Below, piece by piece: positions 1-8,516 of a stretch of DNA of 17,425 nt; position 1 is the first letter of the stretch, and every line of letters starts with the position of its first letter. Location: NCBI GenBank assembly GCA_023807065.1, contig JAJJLU010004164.1:1-17425 (forward strand). The letters run 5' to 3'. The translations under genes were made by a program, and so were the position numbers. This DNA comes from Isotricha intestinalis (Eukaryota; Ciliophora; Litostomatea; Vestibuliferida; Isotrichidae). The notes under the pieces were generated by a model. The model was not told the DNA's origin. It did not search any database and saw only the letters and a list, made by a program, of their open reading frames with translations.

Positions 1-135
1 TATATTTTGAAGTATGATAAAATAATGAAAAATAATTATAATAGTTTAAGTAGAACAAGAAATCAATTAAACAAAGTTAAAAAAAAATTATTAAATATTA
101 AAATGAAAAATGATGAATTAAGGAAAAATAAATAA
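1..135 (+). CDS. C-terminal end of an unidentified coiled-coil-like protein (5' end outside window)
   Basis: Frame 1 is open from the first base and ends at TAA (133-135), giving 44 residues. They are rich in Lys, Asn and Leu, with a run such as LSRTRNQLNKVKKKLLNIK that looks like the end of an amphipathic or coiled helix. The stop lies 45 bases before the stop of the convergent insulysin gene, a spacing typical of the tail-to-tail pairs in this window. The composition fits coding sequence, but such Lys/Asn-rich peptide could also arise from AT-rich noncoding DNA. No family can be named from this piece, and the upstream part is missing. Confidence 0.5.
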   Translation, partial: YILKYDKIMKNNYNSLSRTRNQLNKVKKKLLNIKMKNDELRKNK

Positions 136-180
136 TTGATTTTTAAAAATTTATCTTTTTAAAAAAATTAATATTTTAAC

Positions 181-3069
181 TTAATATTTTTTAAAATAAT
201 AATCAGGATATAAAGTATTCATATCTTGAAAATTATAAATAGATTCTAAAATAACTTCTTTTTTATCATTTTCTTTTTCTTTTAACATATTTTCATTTTC
301 TTCTTTATGAACATCAGAAATATATTCTAATTTTAATAATTTAATATTTTCAAAGAAATAATAATTAAAAATTTTTTTTAATTCTTCTTTATTACATTTT
401 TCCAGCAATTCAATTTCAATTTCTCTTCTATTAAATAAATAAGAATGTTGAATGATTTCATCAAAATTTCTAGAAACTTCTTGTGATAAGTTAGTATCTT
501 TTTTCTTTAAGGCTAAAATAGATGAATTAACATAGGATTTAAAATCTTCATCACTAATATTATTAAAATAATTTTTCATTTCTAAAAGAAAATTTTCAAC
601 TCTTTTAATTATAAATTCTGGATTTTTAACATTTGATTGAATAGCACATTTAAAACCAAAGATTCCTCTTAATTTAAATAAAGTCATTGTAGCGATATAA
701 CCTAAAGCTTCTTTTGTTCTTAAAATATTAAAAAATTTATCTCTTAAAGGATGTGATAATACATTTAAATATATTTTATCTTTTAATTTTTCTACCGAAG
801 AAAATTCTCCACATTGATAATAACATATTATACTACTATTTTTTTCCTTTTTATTTGGATTGAAAAATTTATATGTAAATTTTAATTCGTTGGAAATATT
901 TATTGTTCTTATTGATGTTATTTCTATTTTATTTTTATTGTTTATATCTATCCCTAATGATTGATTTGATATATTAAAAATTTCTAATGCATTTTCTTTT
1001 GATAAATTACCTTGAATTAACCATTCTTCAATTGCATTATTTAATATTTCTTTTTTAAATTTAATTGCATCTTCTAAAGTAATTTTATAATTTTGTAAAT
1101 AATTTAACTTCTCATTTGCTGTTGAAGATGGTTTTAATAATATAATATCTAAATATTTTTTACATACAGATGAAGGTTGTTCTAAATAAAAATTTTTATA
1201 TTTTTGGATTAATTTTTTAATAATTAAATCAAATTTTTCTTGTTCTGAATTAAAATCAATTTTTTTAAAAGTTTCTAAAATAATTTTCATAGTTTCATTC
1301 ATTGAACTATTAAAACCTGAAACATCAAAAGTTAAACTATGACTATTTATATCAAAAGAAAACTTAACTTTTGCTTCTTCTGCCATATATAAAATTTCAT
1401 TTAAACCTTTTTTAATTAAAGTACTTGTAATTGATGATAAAATTTTATTTTTAATTGAAGCATTATTACAAATATTTTTTTGGAATAAAAATTTAACTTT
1501 AATACAAGCTTTTGGTAATTTAAATTGTGTATCTTGTTTATACCATAATTCACATTTTTCATTTGAAAATATTTTTTCTGGATATTTTATTTTTTCTAAA
1601 TCAGCATTTATTGGTAATAAATCTAAATTTGTGGGAATAAATTTATTTTCAGGAGGATAATCATGTAAAGTTTTAAAAGAATAATTATTGACTTTTTCAG
1701 TAAAATCAAATTTTTCTTTTGAATATTTTGTTTCATACCATTCTTCAATTAAATTACATTCATTTTCAAATTGTTTAGAAGAAAAATAAATATTTAAATT
1801 CTTTTCATTTAACAAGTCCAAAAATTTTTTAATTAAATCTTCATCATATTCTTCAACTAAATGTTTCCCAGTTAAAATATCATCATCTTCATAATCATTT
1901 AAAGAAACAGAATATTCTTTAACTTCACTTCTTGAAGTATTTTTACTTTTATAATCAAAATCAATTTGTTTAATTTTTTGATATTCATCAAAATATCTTT
2001 TATTAATTTTATTTCCTTGAAGAAATTTAATATATTTTAAAACTCTTAAGATAACTTCTTCATAATTTTCAAGACCTTTTTTAGTTAAAGAAATATTAAT
2101 AGAAAAAACAGAATAAGTTTTAACCACATTCCTTCCTGATGACAATAAAGAAATAATTAAATCATCTTTTTTTAAAGAAGAAGTTAAAGTATTAGGACCT
2201 TCATGACCAATAACACTTGAAAGAAAATTTAAAGGTTTTTTTTTATAATATAATGAAGTGTCTGGTAAAAAAAAATTAAAGTCAATTGAATCTTTATCTT
2301 TTATTGGAAATATTTTATATAAAAATCCTAAATTTTTTTCATCATAAGGTAATATTGTATTATATATTGGAGGAGAGTAATTTTCATTTTTTGGAACTTT
2401 TGAAAATATATTTTCTACTAAAACACTTAAATCACTTATACTTTGATTTGAATAAACACATAAACACATTGCATCGCTGGAATAATATTTTTTATAAAAA
2501 TCAATCAACGCTTCATAAACTCCATTTTTTTTTAAAGTTTGTAAATTTCCAGTAGAAAAATGATGAAAAAGAGAATTTGGATTAGCTTCAGAAGATTTTA
2601 ATTGGGATAATCTCCAAGAATCATTATTTAAATTTTTTTTATTTTCACTATCAACTGCATTCATTTCTCTATCAATAGATTCTTTATTAAAAAGAGGAGA
2701 AATAAAGAAATTACCAAAACGGTCTAAAGCTTCATTGAATCCTTCATTAGAACATTCAAAATGATAATTTGTTACTCCTTTTGAAGTATAAGCATTTGAA
2801 CTTCCATTATTTTTATATAAATATTCTCTATATTGACCTTCTATTGGATATTTCTCTGTTCCTAAAAATAACATATGCTCACAAAAATGAGCTAATCCAT
2901 AATATTCTTTTGGATCACTTAATGAACCTACTTTTACTAATAATGATGCTGAACTTTTATCTGTTGAAGTATCTGATATTAAAAGACATTTTAATTTATT
3001 TTCTAAATATTTTAAATAATATGTGTTTGAATCACTTTTTGATTTATTTATTAATTCTCTTGATGACAT
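181..3069 (-). CDS. Insulysin-type M16A zinc metallopeptidase (insulin-degrading enzyme family)
   Basis: This 962-residue protein matches the insulysin/nardilysin family along its length (human IDE is about 1019 residues). The inverted zinc motif HxxEH is seen as HFCEH at residues 61-65, inside GLAHFCEHMLFLGT. The distal zinc ligand is E142 in NAVDSENKKN, 77 residues after H65, the same spacing as in human IDE. GSSNAYTS (89-96) and the C-terminal RTKEALGYIA, which corresponds to the substrate-binding Arg/Tyr segment, are also present. All catalytic residues are kept, so an active peptidase is expected, built as two halves of paired M16 domains that enclose and degrade short peptides. There is no signal peptide. 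The C-terminus (FKKY) lacks the peroxisomal tripeptide found in human IDE, so a cytosolic location is likely. The gene has one ATG, no intron, and is convergent with the partial gene at the window start. Confidence 0.95.
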   Translation of the reverse strand: MSSRELINKSKSDSNTYYLKYLENKLKCLLISDTSTDKSSASLLVKVGSLSDPKEYYGLAHFCEHMLFLGTEKYPIEGQYREYLYKNNGSSNAYTSKGVTNYHFECSNEGFNEALDRFGNFFISPLFNKESIDREMNAVDSENKKNLNNDSWRLSQLKSSEANPNSLFHHFSTGNLQTLKKNGVYEALIDFYKKYYSSDAMCLCVYSNQSISDLSVLVENIFSKVPKNENYSPPIYNTILPYDEKNLGFLYKIFPIKDKDSIDFNFFLPDTSLYYKKKPLNFLSSVIGHEGPNTLTSSLKKDDLIISLLSSGRNVVKTYSVFSINISLTKKGLENYEEVILRVLKYIKFLQGNKINKRYFDEYQKIKQIDFDYKSKNTSRSEVKEYSVSLNDYEDDDILTGKHLVEEYDEDLIKKFLDLLNEKNLNIYFSSKQFENECNLIEEWYETKYSKEKFDFTEKVNNYSFKTLHDYPPENKFIPTNLDLLPINADLEKIKYPEKIFSNEKCELWYKQDTQFKLPKACIKVKFLFQKNICNNASIKNKILSSITSTLIKKGLNEILYMAEEAKVKFSFDINSHSLTFDVSGFNSSMNETMKIILETFKKIDFNSEQEKFDLIIKKLIQKYKNFYLEQPSSVCKKYLDIILLKPSSTANEKLNYLQNYKITLEDAIKFKKEILNNAIEEWLIQGNLSKENALEIFNISNQSLGIDINNKNKIEITSIRTINISNELKFTYKFFNPNKKEKNSSIICYYQCGEFSSVEKLKDKIYLNVLSHPLRDKFFNILRTKEALGYIATMTLFKLRGIFGFKCAIQSNVKNPEFIIKRVENFLLEMKNYFNNISDEDFKSYVNSSILALKKKDTNLSQEVSRNFDEIIQHSYLFNRREIEIELLEKCNKEELKKIFNYYFFENIKLLKLEYISDVHKEENENMLKEKENDKKEVILESIYNFQDMNTLYPDYYFKKY

Positions 3070-3124
3070 TTATTTTATATTTTTTTTAAATTTTTTTTGT
3101 GATTAATTAAAGTTAAAATTATAT

Positions 3125-4753
3125 TTATTCTTTTTGTTTATTTCTACTCATTTGTTTTAAATGTTCTACATTTAGATTTATAGCCAATACATCATTATTT
3201 TTACCCATACCTATTTTTTTCATTTGATCAAGATATTGTTTAGTTCTTTTTAATTGTTTATTTAATTCAGTATTAATATTATCTTCCCCAATTAAAGCAC
3301 TTAAAACAATATTTTTTTCAACATTATATCTACTTTGATAATTATTCCTTAAATATTCATTAAAAATTCTATCCATTTCATTTTGTCTTAATTCTCTTTG
3401 AAATTCTTTCATTTTATCTCTCATATCTAAAATATTTAAATAATCAACTAAAATAACCATTTGTGAATGATTAATTAAATGACCAGATTTTTCTAATAAA
3501 TATTCTAAATCCTTTAATTTAATAACAGGAGGAATTGCAATTAATTCAGAAATAGTTTTACAATTAACAACAGCATTATTTTCCTGTATTTTAGCATAAG
3601 TAGAATAATCATCAAATTTTCTTTTTTCAGTTAAATAAACAGGATCATTTTTTTTTTCATGCATTCCTCTAATTGCACTTAATTTATTTGCTACTTGTCT
3701 AATTCCACTTTTACCTAAAATTTCTCTAGATTCTAATAATTTATCATTTAATTCTTTTACTTTTAAAGAAAAATGTGCTTGATCAAAAATAAAATCAATT
3801 GCTTTTTGATCTAAATATTTTGGTAAATAACTCATTATTACTGTTTTACCTAATAAATATATTTCTTTTATTATCCATGATAATCCTTCATTTCTTGTGT
3901 CTTTTCCTTCTTTTAATAATTTTAAATAATGTAAATATAACTTATCTATTATTATATTCTTTGTATGTTTTAACTTTTCTATCTCAACATCAATTTTTAA
4001 TATATCTTCATCTATCAACTTTTTTTCTTCAAATTTAGGAATCAATAATTCTTTCATTGATTTTGCTTTTTTTTCATTTTCATTTTTTTTTTTGTATAAA
4101 AATAATTCTAATTCTCCTATGTCATTAAATCTTGTTTTATTTTCAAAATGAGTTACTGCCATTTCTTCTTTTTCTTTTTCTTTCTCTTCTTCTTTTTGAA
4201 ATGAATTATTATTATTTTGTTTTCTTTTTAATTTTCTTTTTGCCAATTTTTGATTTTTTATATTTTCCTCTTTCTCATTTATTTCTTTTATTATTTCATT
4301 TTTTTCTTTGTCAATTAAAGTAAATTTTTCAGGATTAATAAGAAAACTAATATCAAGTTCAATATCATTTATCTCTTCATCAATTAATTTTATTTTATCT
4401 ATTTTGCTTTTAATTTCTTCTTTTTTTTCTTTTATTTTTTTGTTAATTTCTTCTATTTCATTTTTAAAAGCATTTTCAATATCAATATGTTCAAATCTTT
4501 GATAAATTATATCTTCTGTTTTTTCCTCTCTTACTGATTTATTCATTATTGTCATAATTGATGGCATAAATTTTTTTATTTTTTGAATTGAATGATGAAG
4601 TGCTATTAAATCAGTTTCTGTTGTTTTTGTTTTTTTAGATTGAATTTTATAATCATCTTGAGTTCTTAAACTTAATTTTAAAACTGTTTCTCTATCTTTA
4701 TCATATAAACGAGTTAAAGTTGTACTATAATTTTCTGATGAATATCTTGACAT
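3125..4753 (-). CDS. Coiled-coil protein of unknown function with a conserved-looking C-terminal half
   Basis: I do not recognise a named family for this 542-residue protein. The N-terminal third begins with a Ser/Thr/Lys-rich stretch (1-60). A long charged helical region (about 75-200) follows, rich in Lys, Glu and Ile and predicted to form coiled coil, with a KE-repeat tract near 170-200 encoded by a TTTCTTT-type pyrimidine run on the plus strand. From about residue 280 the composition becomes ordinary and globular or helical, with RNEGLSWIIKEIYLLGK, MSYLPKYLDQKAIDFIF and later LEYLLEKSGHLINHSQM. This looks like a real folded domain. No signal peptide or membrane helix is seen. It could be a cytoskeletal or ciliary component, but that is only a guess from the coiled coil. 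The ATG sits in an A-run (AAAAAAATG); stop is TAA. Confidence 0.85.
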   Translation of the reverse strand: MSRYSSENYSTTLTRLYDKDRETVLKLSLRTQDDYKIQSKKTKTTETDLIALHHSIQKIKKFMPSIMTIMNKSVREEKTEDIIYQRFEHIDIENAFKNEIEEINKKIKEKKEEIKSKIDKIKLIDEEINDIELDISFLINPEKFTLIDKEKNEIIKEINEKEENIKNQKLAKRKLKRKQNNNNSFQKEEEKEKEKEEMAVTHFENKTRFNDIGELELFLYKKKNENEKKAKSMKELLIPKFEEKKLIDEDILKIDVEIEKLKHTKNIIIDKLYLHYLKLLKEGKDTRNEGLSWIIKEIYLLGKTVIMSYLPKYLDQKAIDFIFDQAHFSLKVKELNDKLLESREILGKSGIRQVANKLSAIRGMHEKKNDPVYLTEKRKFDDYSTYAKIQENNAVVNCKTISELIAIPPVIKLKDLEYLLEKSGHLINHSQMVILVDYLNILDMRDKMKEFQRELRQNEMDRIFNEYLRNNYQSRYNVEKNIVLSALIGEDNINTELNKQLKRTKQYLDQMKKIGMGKNNDVLAINLNVEHLKQMSRNKQKE

Positions 4754-4883
4754 TTTTTTTCTGTTATTTTGAAAAAAATATTTATTTTTTTTTTATTATT
4801 ATTTATTTCAAAAAAGCGAAAAGAAAAAAAATCAAAATTAAAAAATTCCATTTCCCAAAAATAATAATTTAAAAATATTATTT
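4754..4883. other. Spacer between eL24 and the coiled-coil gene
   Basis: On the minus strand these 130 bases are the 3' flank of eL24 and the 5' flank of the coiled-coil gene. The plus strand shows long T-runs, then an A-rich stretch with a short AAAAAGCGAAAAG element. No ORF or RNA gene is apparent. It presumably carries a polyadenylation region and a promoter, but I can see no definable motif. Confidence 0.3.
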
Positions 4884-5348
4884 TTAATGTTTATGAAGAC
4901 CTTTAGCACCTTTTACATTTTTAGCATAATTATCTTTTGGTCTATTATCACCTCTTAATTTTTTCACTTTCTCTAAATATTTTTTTCTTTTTTCTTTAAT
5001 TTCTTGAGCATATTTAAATCTTTGAGCATCAACTTCTTTTGGGTTTTTAAAACTTTCTTTAATTTTATTAATTTCTTCAATAGACAAACCAACAATAGCT
5101 TTAACTTGTCTTTCTTTTTTTTGTCTGATTACTTTTTTTTTGGCTTCTTCAACTTTTCCTTTTTTATGAGCAGTTCTCCATTTTATACTCCATCTTATTG
5201 TTAATGGTTTTTTTCCATGTAAATATAATCTATGCACTTTTTTTGATATAAACATATGAGTTTTCCCATTTACTTCACAATATTTTAATCCATGTCCAGG
5301 AGCTATTTTATTCTCTGAAAATGAGCAAGTATTATATTTTATAACCAT
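4884..5348 (-). CDS. RPL24: Cytosolic large-subunit ribosomal protein eL24
   Basis: The 154-residue product has the eL24 signature at its N-terminus: CSFSENKIAPGHGLKY (8-23), then KKVHRLYLHGKKPLTIRW and WRTAHKKGK. A long basic helical C-terminal extension follows (KKERQVKAIVGLSIEEI and onwards), as in eukaryotic rather than archaeal eL24. The length matches the eukaryotic family (about 150-160). Archaeal members use a four-cysteine zinc site. Here C8 and C24 are the only cysteines, so zinc binding appears lost, as in many eukaryotic homologues. In 60S subunits eL24 contributes to a bridge to the 40S subunit and sits near eL19. The single ATG and TAA give an intron-free gene. It shares a 108-base upstream spacer with the divergent B-box gene. 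Confidence 0.95.
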   Translation of the reverse strand: MVIKYNTCSFSENKIAPGHGLKYCEVNGKTHMFISKKVHRLYLHGKKPLTIRWSIKWRTAHKKGKVEEAKKKVIRQKKERQVKAIVGLSIEEINKIKESFKNPKEVDAQRFKYAQEIKEKRKKYLEKVKKLRGDNRPKDNYAKNVKGAKGLHKH

Positions 5349-5456
5349 TTAGTTTTAGATATGTAATTTTTTTATTTTTTATTTAATTATATTTTTTATT
5401 TAAAATAAATTAAATTTTTAATTTTAATTCTAATTGATTTTTTCAATAAAAAAAAT
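5349..5456. promoter_or_regulatory. Divergent promoter region between eL24 and the B-box gene
   Basis: Two start codons face away from each other across these 108 bases, so both promoters and 5' untranslated regions must fit here unless they extend into coding sequence. The segment is almost entirely A/T and includes TTTATTTAATTATA-like runs. No distinct TATA box or operator can be separated from this background. The role is inferred from gene orientation only. Confidence 0.55.
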
Positions 5457-6812
5457 ATGCAAAAATGTGAAAGATGTAGAGGAAAAGAAGCTTTTTTTGT
5501 TTGTATGGAATGTGAGTTGTTTAGATATTTATGTGAAGAATGTGATAATTATATTCATAGTTTACCAGGGAAAAAATTACATAATAGAATTGCAGTTTCT
5601 GCTGAAAGAGATGGAAATTATAATTATAATGAATTTTCAAATTATAATTTAAATAATAAGCAAAGTTTTAAAAAACTTAACAAAAATAATAAAGAGAATA
5701 AATATAGTAATAAAATTAGTGAAAATAATGAAAATATTGATAATATTTTATTAAATACAAATAATGATATTGCCCAACAAAAAAATAATAATTCAAGGAA
5801 TAATGTTAATAAAATTAATAGTAATGGTGATAAGGATATAGTTTCAAATAATATAATAGATAACATTAATAATTATACCAATGAAAATAGTAAAGATAAT
5901 AATAGAATTTTTTCATATTCTTCTCTTTATTCAAAAGATTATTTAAATGAATTACAATCAAATTATTCAAAAGGATTAATTGATTATAAAAATGAGGGAA
6001 AAGAAATTAAAAATAGTTTTGAGAAATTTAAAACTGATTTAAATGACCAAATAAAAGCAATAAATTCTCAAATAGAAAATTATGAAATAATTCAATCAAA
6101 TTTAGCAAATTCAATAGAATCAAAATATCAAAATAGAATAAAAGATATAATAAAAGATAAAGATAATGTTATTTCAGATTTAAAAGAACAAGCAGAAAAT
6201 CTTAGAAATAGAAATGAAGAAATGAATAATGAAATGAGAGATTTAAATGAAGGAAATAGAATTAAAATAATTGAATGTGAAAAAAAAATTAAAATTCTTG
6301 AAGATTCAGTTTTAAAAAAAGATGAACAAATTTTTATTCTTAAATCTCAATTAGAAAATATAATAATATCAAATAAAAAGCATTTACAAAATGAAACAAA
6401 TAGAATATCAATTGAATATGAGAAAAAAATTCAAAATATTTTAAATGAAACTGATAATTCGAAAGATAAATTAGTGAAAGTGATAAATGATAGAGAAAAA
6501 GATATAAGAAATTTAGTTGAAACAAATAAATATCAAAATGATGATTTAATTAAAACTGTTCAAAAACTTCAAAAACAAAATGAATATATTAATAATCAAC
6601 TTGAAATTTCTTTGGCTGAAAAAGAACAACTACAAAGAAATTTTAATTTAATTTCTCAAGAACAAAATAAATATTTATCTGAGAAATTAAATAATGAAGA
6701 TACTAAAATTAAAGTTTTAAATGAAAATAAGAAATTAATTGAAGAAAATAAAGAATTAAGTCAAAAAATTAAAAAATTAGAAAATATTATTTATGGAAAA
6801 ATGAAAAAATAA
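5457..6812 (+). CDS. B-box zinc finger protein with Asn-rich linker and long coiled coil
   Basis: The 451-residue product begins with a compact zinc-binding module. C4/C7, C16/C19, C26/C29, H34 and H42 follow the spacing of a B-box (type 1-like; also close to the plant CONSTANS-type B-box), and they bracket ECELFRYLCEECDNYIHS. Residues about 55-140 are Asn/Lys/Ser-rich low complexity. From about 155 to the end the protein is charged and heptad-like (IKDIIKDKDNVISDLKEQAE and similar), predicting an extended coiled coil. There is no RING finger before the B-box and no recognisable domain after the coil, so it is not a full TRIM protein. It could be a scaffold or cytoskeletal adaptor that dimerises through the coil; this is inference. 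The first ATG directly precedes the zinc module, which supports the chosen start. Confidence 0.88.
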   Translation: MQKCERCRGKEAFFVCMECELFRYLCEECDNYIHSLPGKKLHNRIAVSAERDGNYNYNEFSNYNLNNKQSFKKLNKNNKENKYSNKISENNENIDNILLNTNNDIAQQKNNNSRNNVNKINSNGDKDIVSNNIIDNINNYTNENSKDNNRIFSYSSLYSKDYLNELQSNYSKGLIDYKNEGKEIKNSFEKFKTDLNDQIKAINSQIENYEIIQSNLANSIESKYQNRIKDIIKDKDNVISDLKEQAENLRNRNEEMNNEMRDLNEGNRIKIIECEKKIKILEDSVLKKDEQIFILKSQLENIIISNKKHLQNETNRISIEYEKKIQNILNETDNSKDKLVKVINDREKDIRNLVETNKYQNDDLIKTVQKLQKQNEYINNQLEISLAEKEQLQRNFNLISQEQNKYLSEKLNNEDTKIKVLNENKKLIEENKELSQKIKKLENIIYGKMKK

Positions 6813-6918
6813 ATATTTTACTTTTTTTTCCTTTTAATTTAATTTTGAAAAATAATTTAACACTTTAATATATTATATAATTTTTTAAACATTTATATTA
6901 ATTAATATTAAATTAATC
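6813..6918. other. Tail-to-tail spacer (3' flanks of B-box and phosphatase genes)
   Basis: These 106 bases lie between two convergent TAA stops. The region is nearly pure A/T with T-runs just after the B-box stop and an ATTAATTAATATTAAATTAAT-like repeat of TTAA units near the right end. It must contain the ends of both transcripts, but no specific polyadenylation signal stands out. Confidence 0.35.
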
Positions 6919-7707
6919 TTACACTTCGTAACAAAAATTTCTTTTAATAAATTCTTTTAAATTTTCTCCTCCTGAATTATAATAATTATTTATTAAATTT
7001 TTAATTTTTAATAATGAATCGTCATTTTGTTCTCCAGTCCAAAATTTAATAGGAATAATATTATCTTTCATATTTAAATAAACACTAGGATTATCATCAA
7101 TAATAATTAAATCATCAGATTCTGATGAAGAAGAAATTAATTTTTTTACATCTTTTAAATATCTATTTTGTTCTTTTATACAATTTTGTCTATAATATTT
7201 TTTCTTAATTAGATTATTTTTATCAATTACATTTAATATTTTATCTGCATAATCTTGAGTTGAACTTGTATAAACAAATATATCTGCAAATGAAGATAAA
7301 GTTGATAAAAATGTATCTAAATATGGTCTTTTATAAATATGATACTTTTTATCATATGTTAATATTGTATTTATATTTGGTAATTTATAAAAGGTAGAAT
7401 AAATAAGAGTATTATCTAAATCAAGAAATATTTTTAATTTTTGCTTTTTTAATTGGAAATAACCTATTATAAAATTGTTATTATAAATTTTTGAAATAAA
7501 AATTATTATTTCTGCTATTTTACTTATGACATAAAGTAAAGGAGATAAAATGTGAAGTAAAGTGAAAGTTGTAATGAGTATGATTTTTACTGTTATAATT
7601 ATGGAAAAAAGAATAAAAAAGATTAAGCCTGGATGTTTTAATATACCATTTTTCAATATAAAATTATTATAAAAAGAAAGAAGTTTATCATTAAGTTTTT
7701 GAAACAT
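6919..7707 (-). CDS. Membrane-anchored HAD-family (FCP1/SCP/Dullard-like) phosphatase
   Basis: This 262-residue protein has an N-terminal hydrophobic region (about 27-73), long enough for one or two membrane helices, then an FCP1-homology phosphatase domain (about 90-245). The nucleophile motif DxDxT is DLDNT at 96-100 in KIFLDLDNTLIYS. Motif II is in FVYTSST (144-150), a likely motif III lysine is K185, and the acidic motif IV is IIIDDNP (201-207). All catalytic positions are present. TM helix plus a C-terminal catalytic domain is the architecture of Dullard/CTDNEP1 phosphatases, which act at the ER/nuclear envelope on lipin. Mitochondrial Tim50 has a similar layout but degenerate active sites, so it is less likely here. 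Substrate and location are inferred from family. The gene is intronless and convergent with the B-box gene. Confidence 0.88.
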   Translation of the reverse strand: MFQKLNDKLLSFYNNFILKNGILKHPGLIFFILFSIIITVKIILITTFTLLHILSPLLYVISKIAEIIIFISKIYNNNFIIGYFQLKKQKLKIFLDLDNTLIYSTFYKLPNINTILTYDKKYHIYKRPYLDTFLSTLSSFADIFVYTSSTQDYADKILNVIDKNNLIKKKYYRQNCIKEQNRYLKDVKKLISSSSESDDLIIIDDNPSVYLNMKDNIIPIKFWTGEQNDDSLLKIKNLINNYYNSGGENLKEFIKRNFCYEV

Positions 7708-7996
7708 TTCTTTCTATAATAATTATAAGCCTTGAAAATAAATATTTTTATTTAAAATCATAATTTATTTTTAAGTTGTTAAATGATTTAAAAATTATTT
7801 TAATTTGAAAATTTTAATTTTTATTATTTAATTGTTAGTCACTCTTAAATAAAATATTCAAAAATATAAATTTGTTTTTATATATAATAAAAGGTTTTCT
7901 TTTTTATAATTATACTAATAAAACAATAAATAAATGATATAATTAAATTGATTATATAATAAATATATAAAAAGTCATTATTTATAGTTCAATAAT
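7708..7996. other. 289-base AT-rich spacer without a visible gene
   Basis: This is one of the longest spacers between intact genes in the window. On the minus strand it is the 3' flank of the small unknown gene and the 5' flank of the phosphatase gene. Both strands are dense in stops and A/T homopolymers. There is no GC-rich segment that could form a tRNA or other stable RNA, and no repeat longer than what such composition produces by chance. Confidence 0.4.
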
Positions 7997-8332
7997 TTAA
8001 CTTTTATATTTGCTGTTAATTCCAAGATATTTTTTAAAATAATCTTTAGTTTCTCTAGGTTTATATTTTGAAGTAGATTTAACTGTTGAAGTAGGTTTAT
8101 CGAAACTATCATCATTTTTGTAATTTTCAAAATAAAAATGGTTTTTTAATTTTAAAATCCTATTTGGATTATCTTCAACATAATCAGGAATTGGTTCTCT
8201 AATAACAGATGTTTTTACCATTTCTTCTAATTCTTTTATTACTTTTTGTCTTTCATCATTTATTTTTTGTCTTCTTAATTTTAAACTTAACATTCTTGAT
8301 TCTATTTTAGTTTTTTCTGAAACGCCACCCAT
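7997..8332 (-). CDS. Small charged protein of unknown function (111 aa)
   Basis: I do not recognise this protein. After MGGVSEKTKIESRM it has a strongly helical, charged stretch (about 8-45: KLRRQKINDERQKVIKELEE). A less regular part with REPIPDYVEDNPNRILKLK (about 55-75) follows, then a Lys/Tyr/Ser-rich tail. There is no signal peptide or membrane helix. The mixed codon use, the start codon followed by a GG pair in an otherwise A/T region, and the proline/acidic block suggest genuine coding sequence rather than a chance ORF. It lies between a phosphatase and a basic unknown protein, all on the same strand, with separate 184- and 289-base flanks, so independent transcription is likely. Confidence 0.75.
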   Translation of the reverse strand: MGGVSEKTKIESRMLSLKLRRQKINDERQKVIKELEEMVKTSVIREPIPDYVEDNPNRILKLKNHFYFENYKNDDSFDKPTSTVKSTSKYKPRETKDYFKKYLGINSKYKS

Positions 8333-8516
8333 TATTATAATATTTTTTATTTATTTATAGAATATATTCAAATAATCATATATATTTATATTATTTATTT
8401 TTTTATTCCTTTTTTAGAGAAAAATTGAAAATAAAAATTTATTTTTATATTATTACTTAAGAAGTGTTTCTAAAATAAAATAAATAAGTCTTAAATTAAC
8501 AAACAAAGAAATATTT
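8333..8516. other. 184-base spacer upstream of the small unknown gene
   Basis: This A/T-rich segment should hold the 5' region of the small 111-residue gene and the 3' flank of the basic 496-residue gene, both on the minus strand. No ORF, RNA gene or distinctive motif is visible. Confidence 0.35.

Noticed and set aside
2286..2555. Leu/Ile/Tyr-rich plus-strand ORF inside the insulysin gene
   Set aside because: It is antisense to conserved coding sequence and its hydrophobic repetitive composition is what complementary AT-rich codons produce. The same reasoning removes 2769-3089, 3799-4038, 4132-4323, 4308-4502, 5004-5204, 9050-9262, 10152-10415 and 10501-10743.
4160..4200. Pyrimidine-rich TTTCTTT repeat as a regulatory or structural tract
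   Set aside because: It is the complement of Glu/Lys codons in the charged coil of the 542-residue protein and needs no other explanation.
7708..7996. Possible tRNA or small RNA gene in the long spacer
   Set aside because: No GC-containing stems or TTCGA-type loop are visible; the region is A/T homopolymer-rich on both strands.
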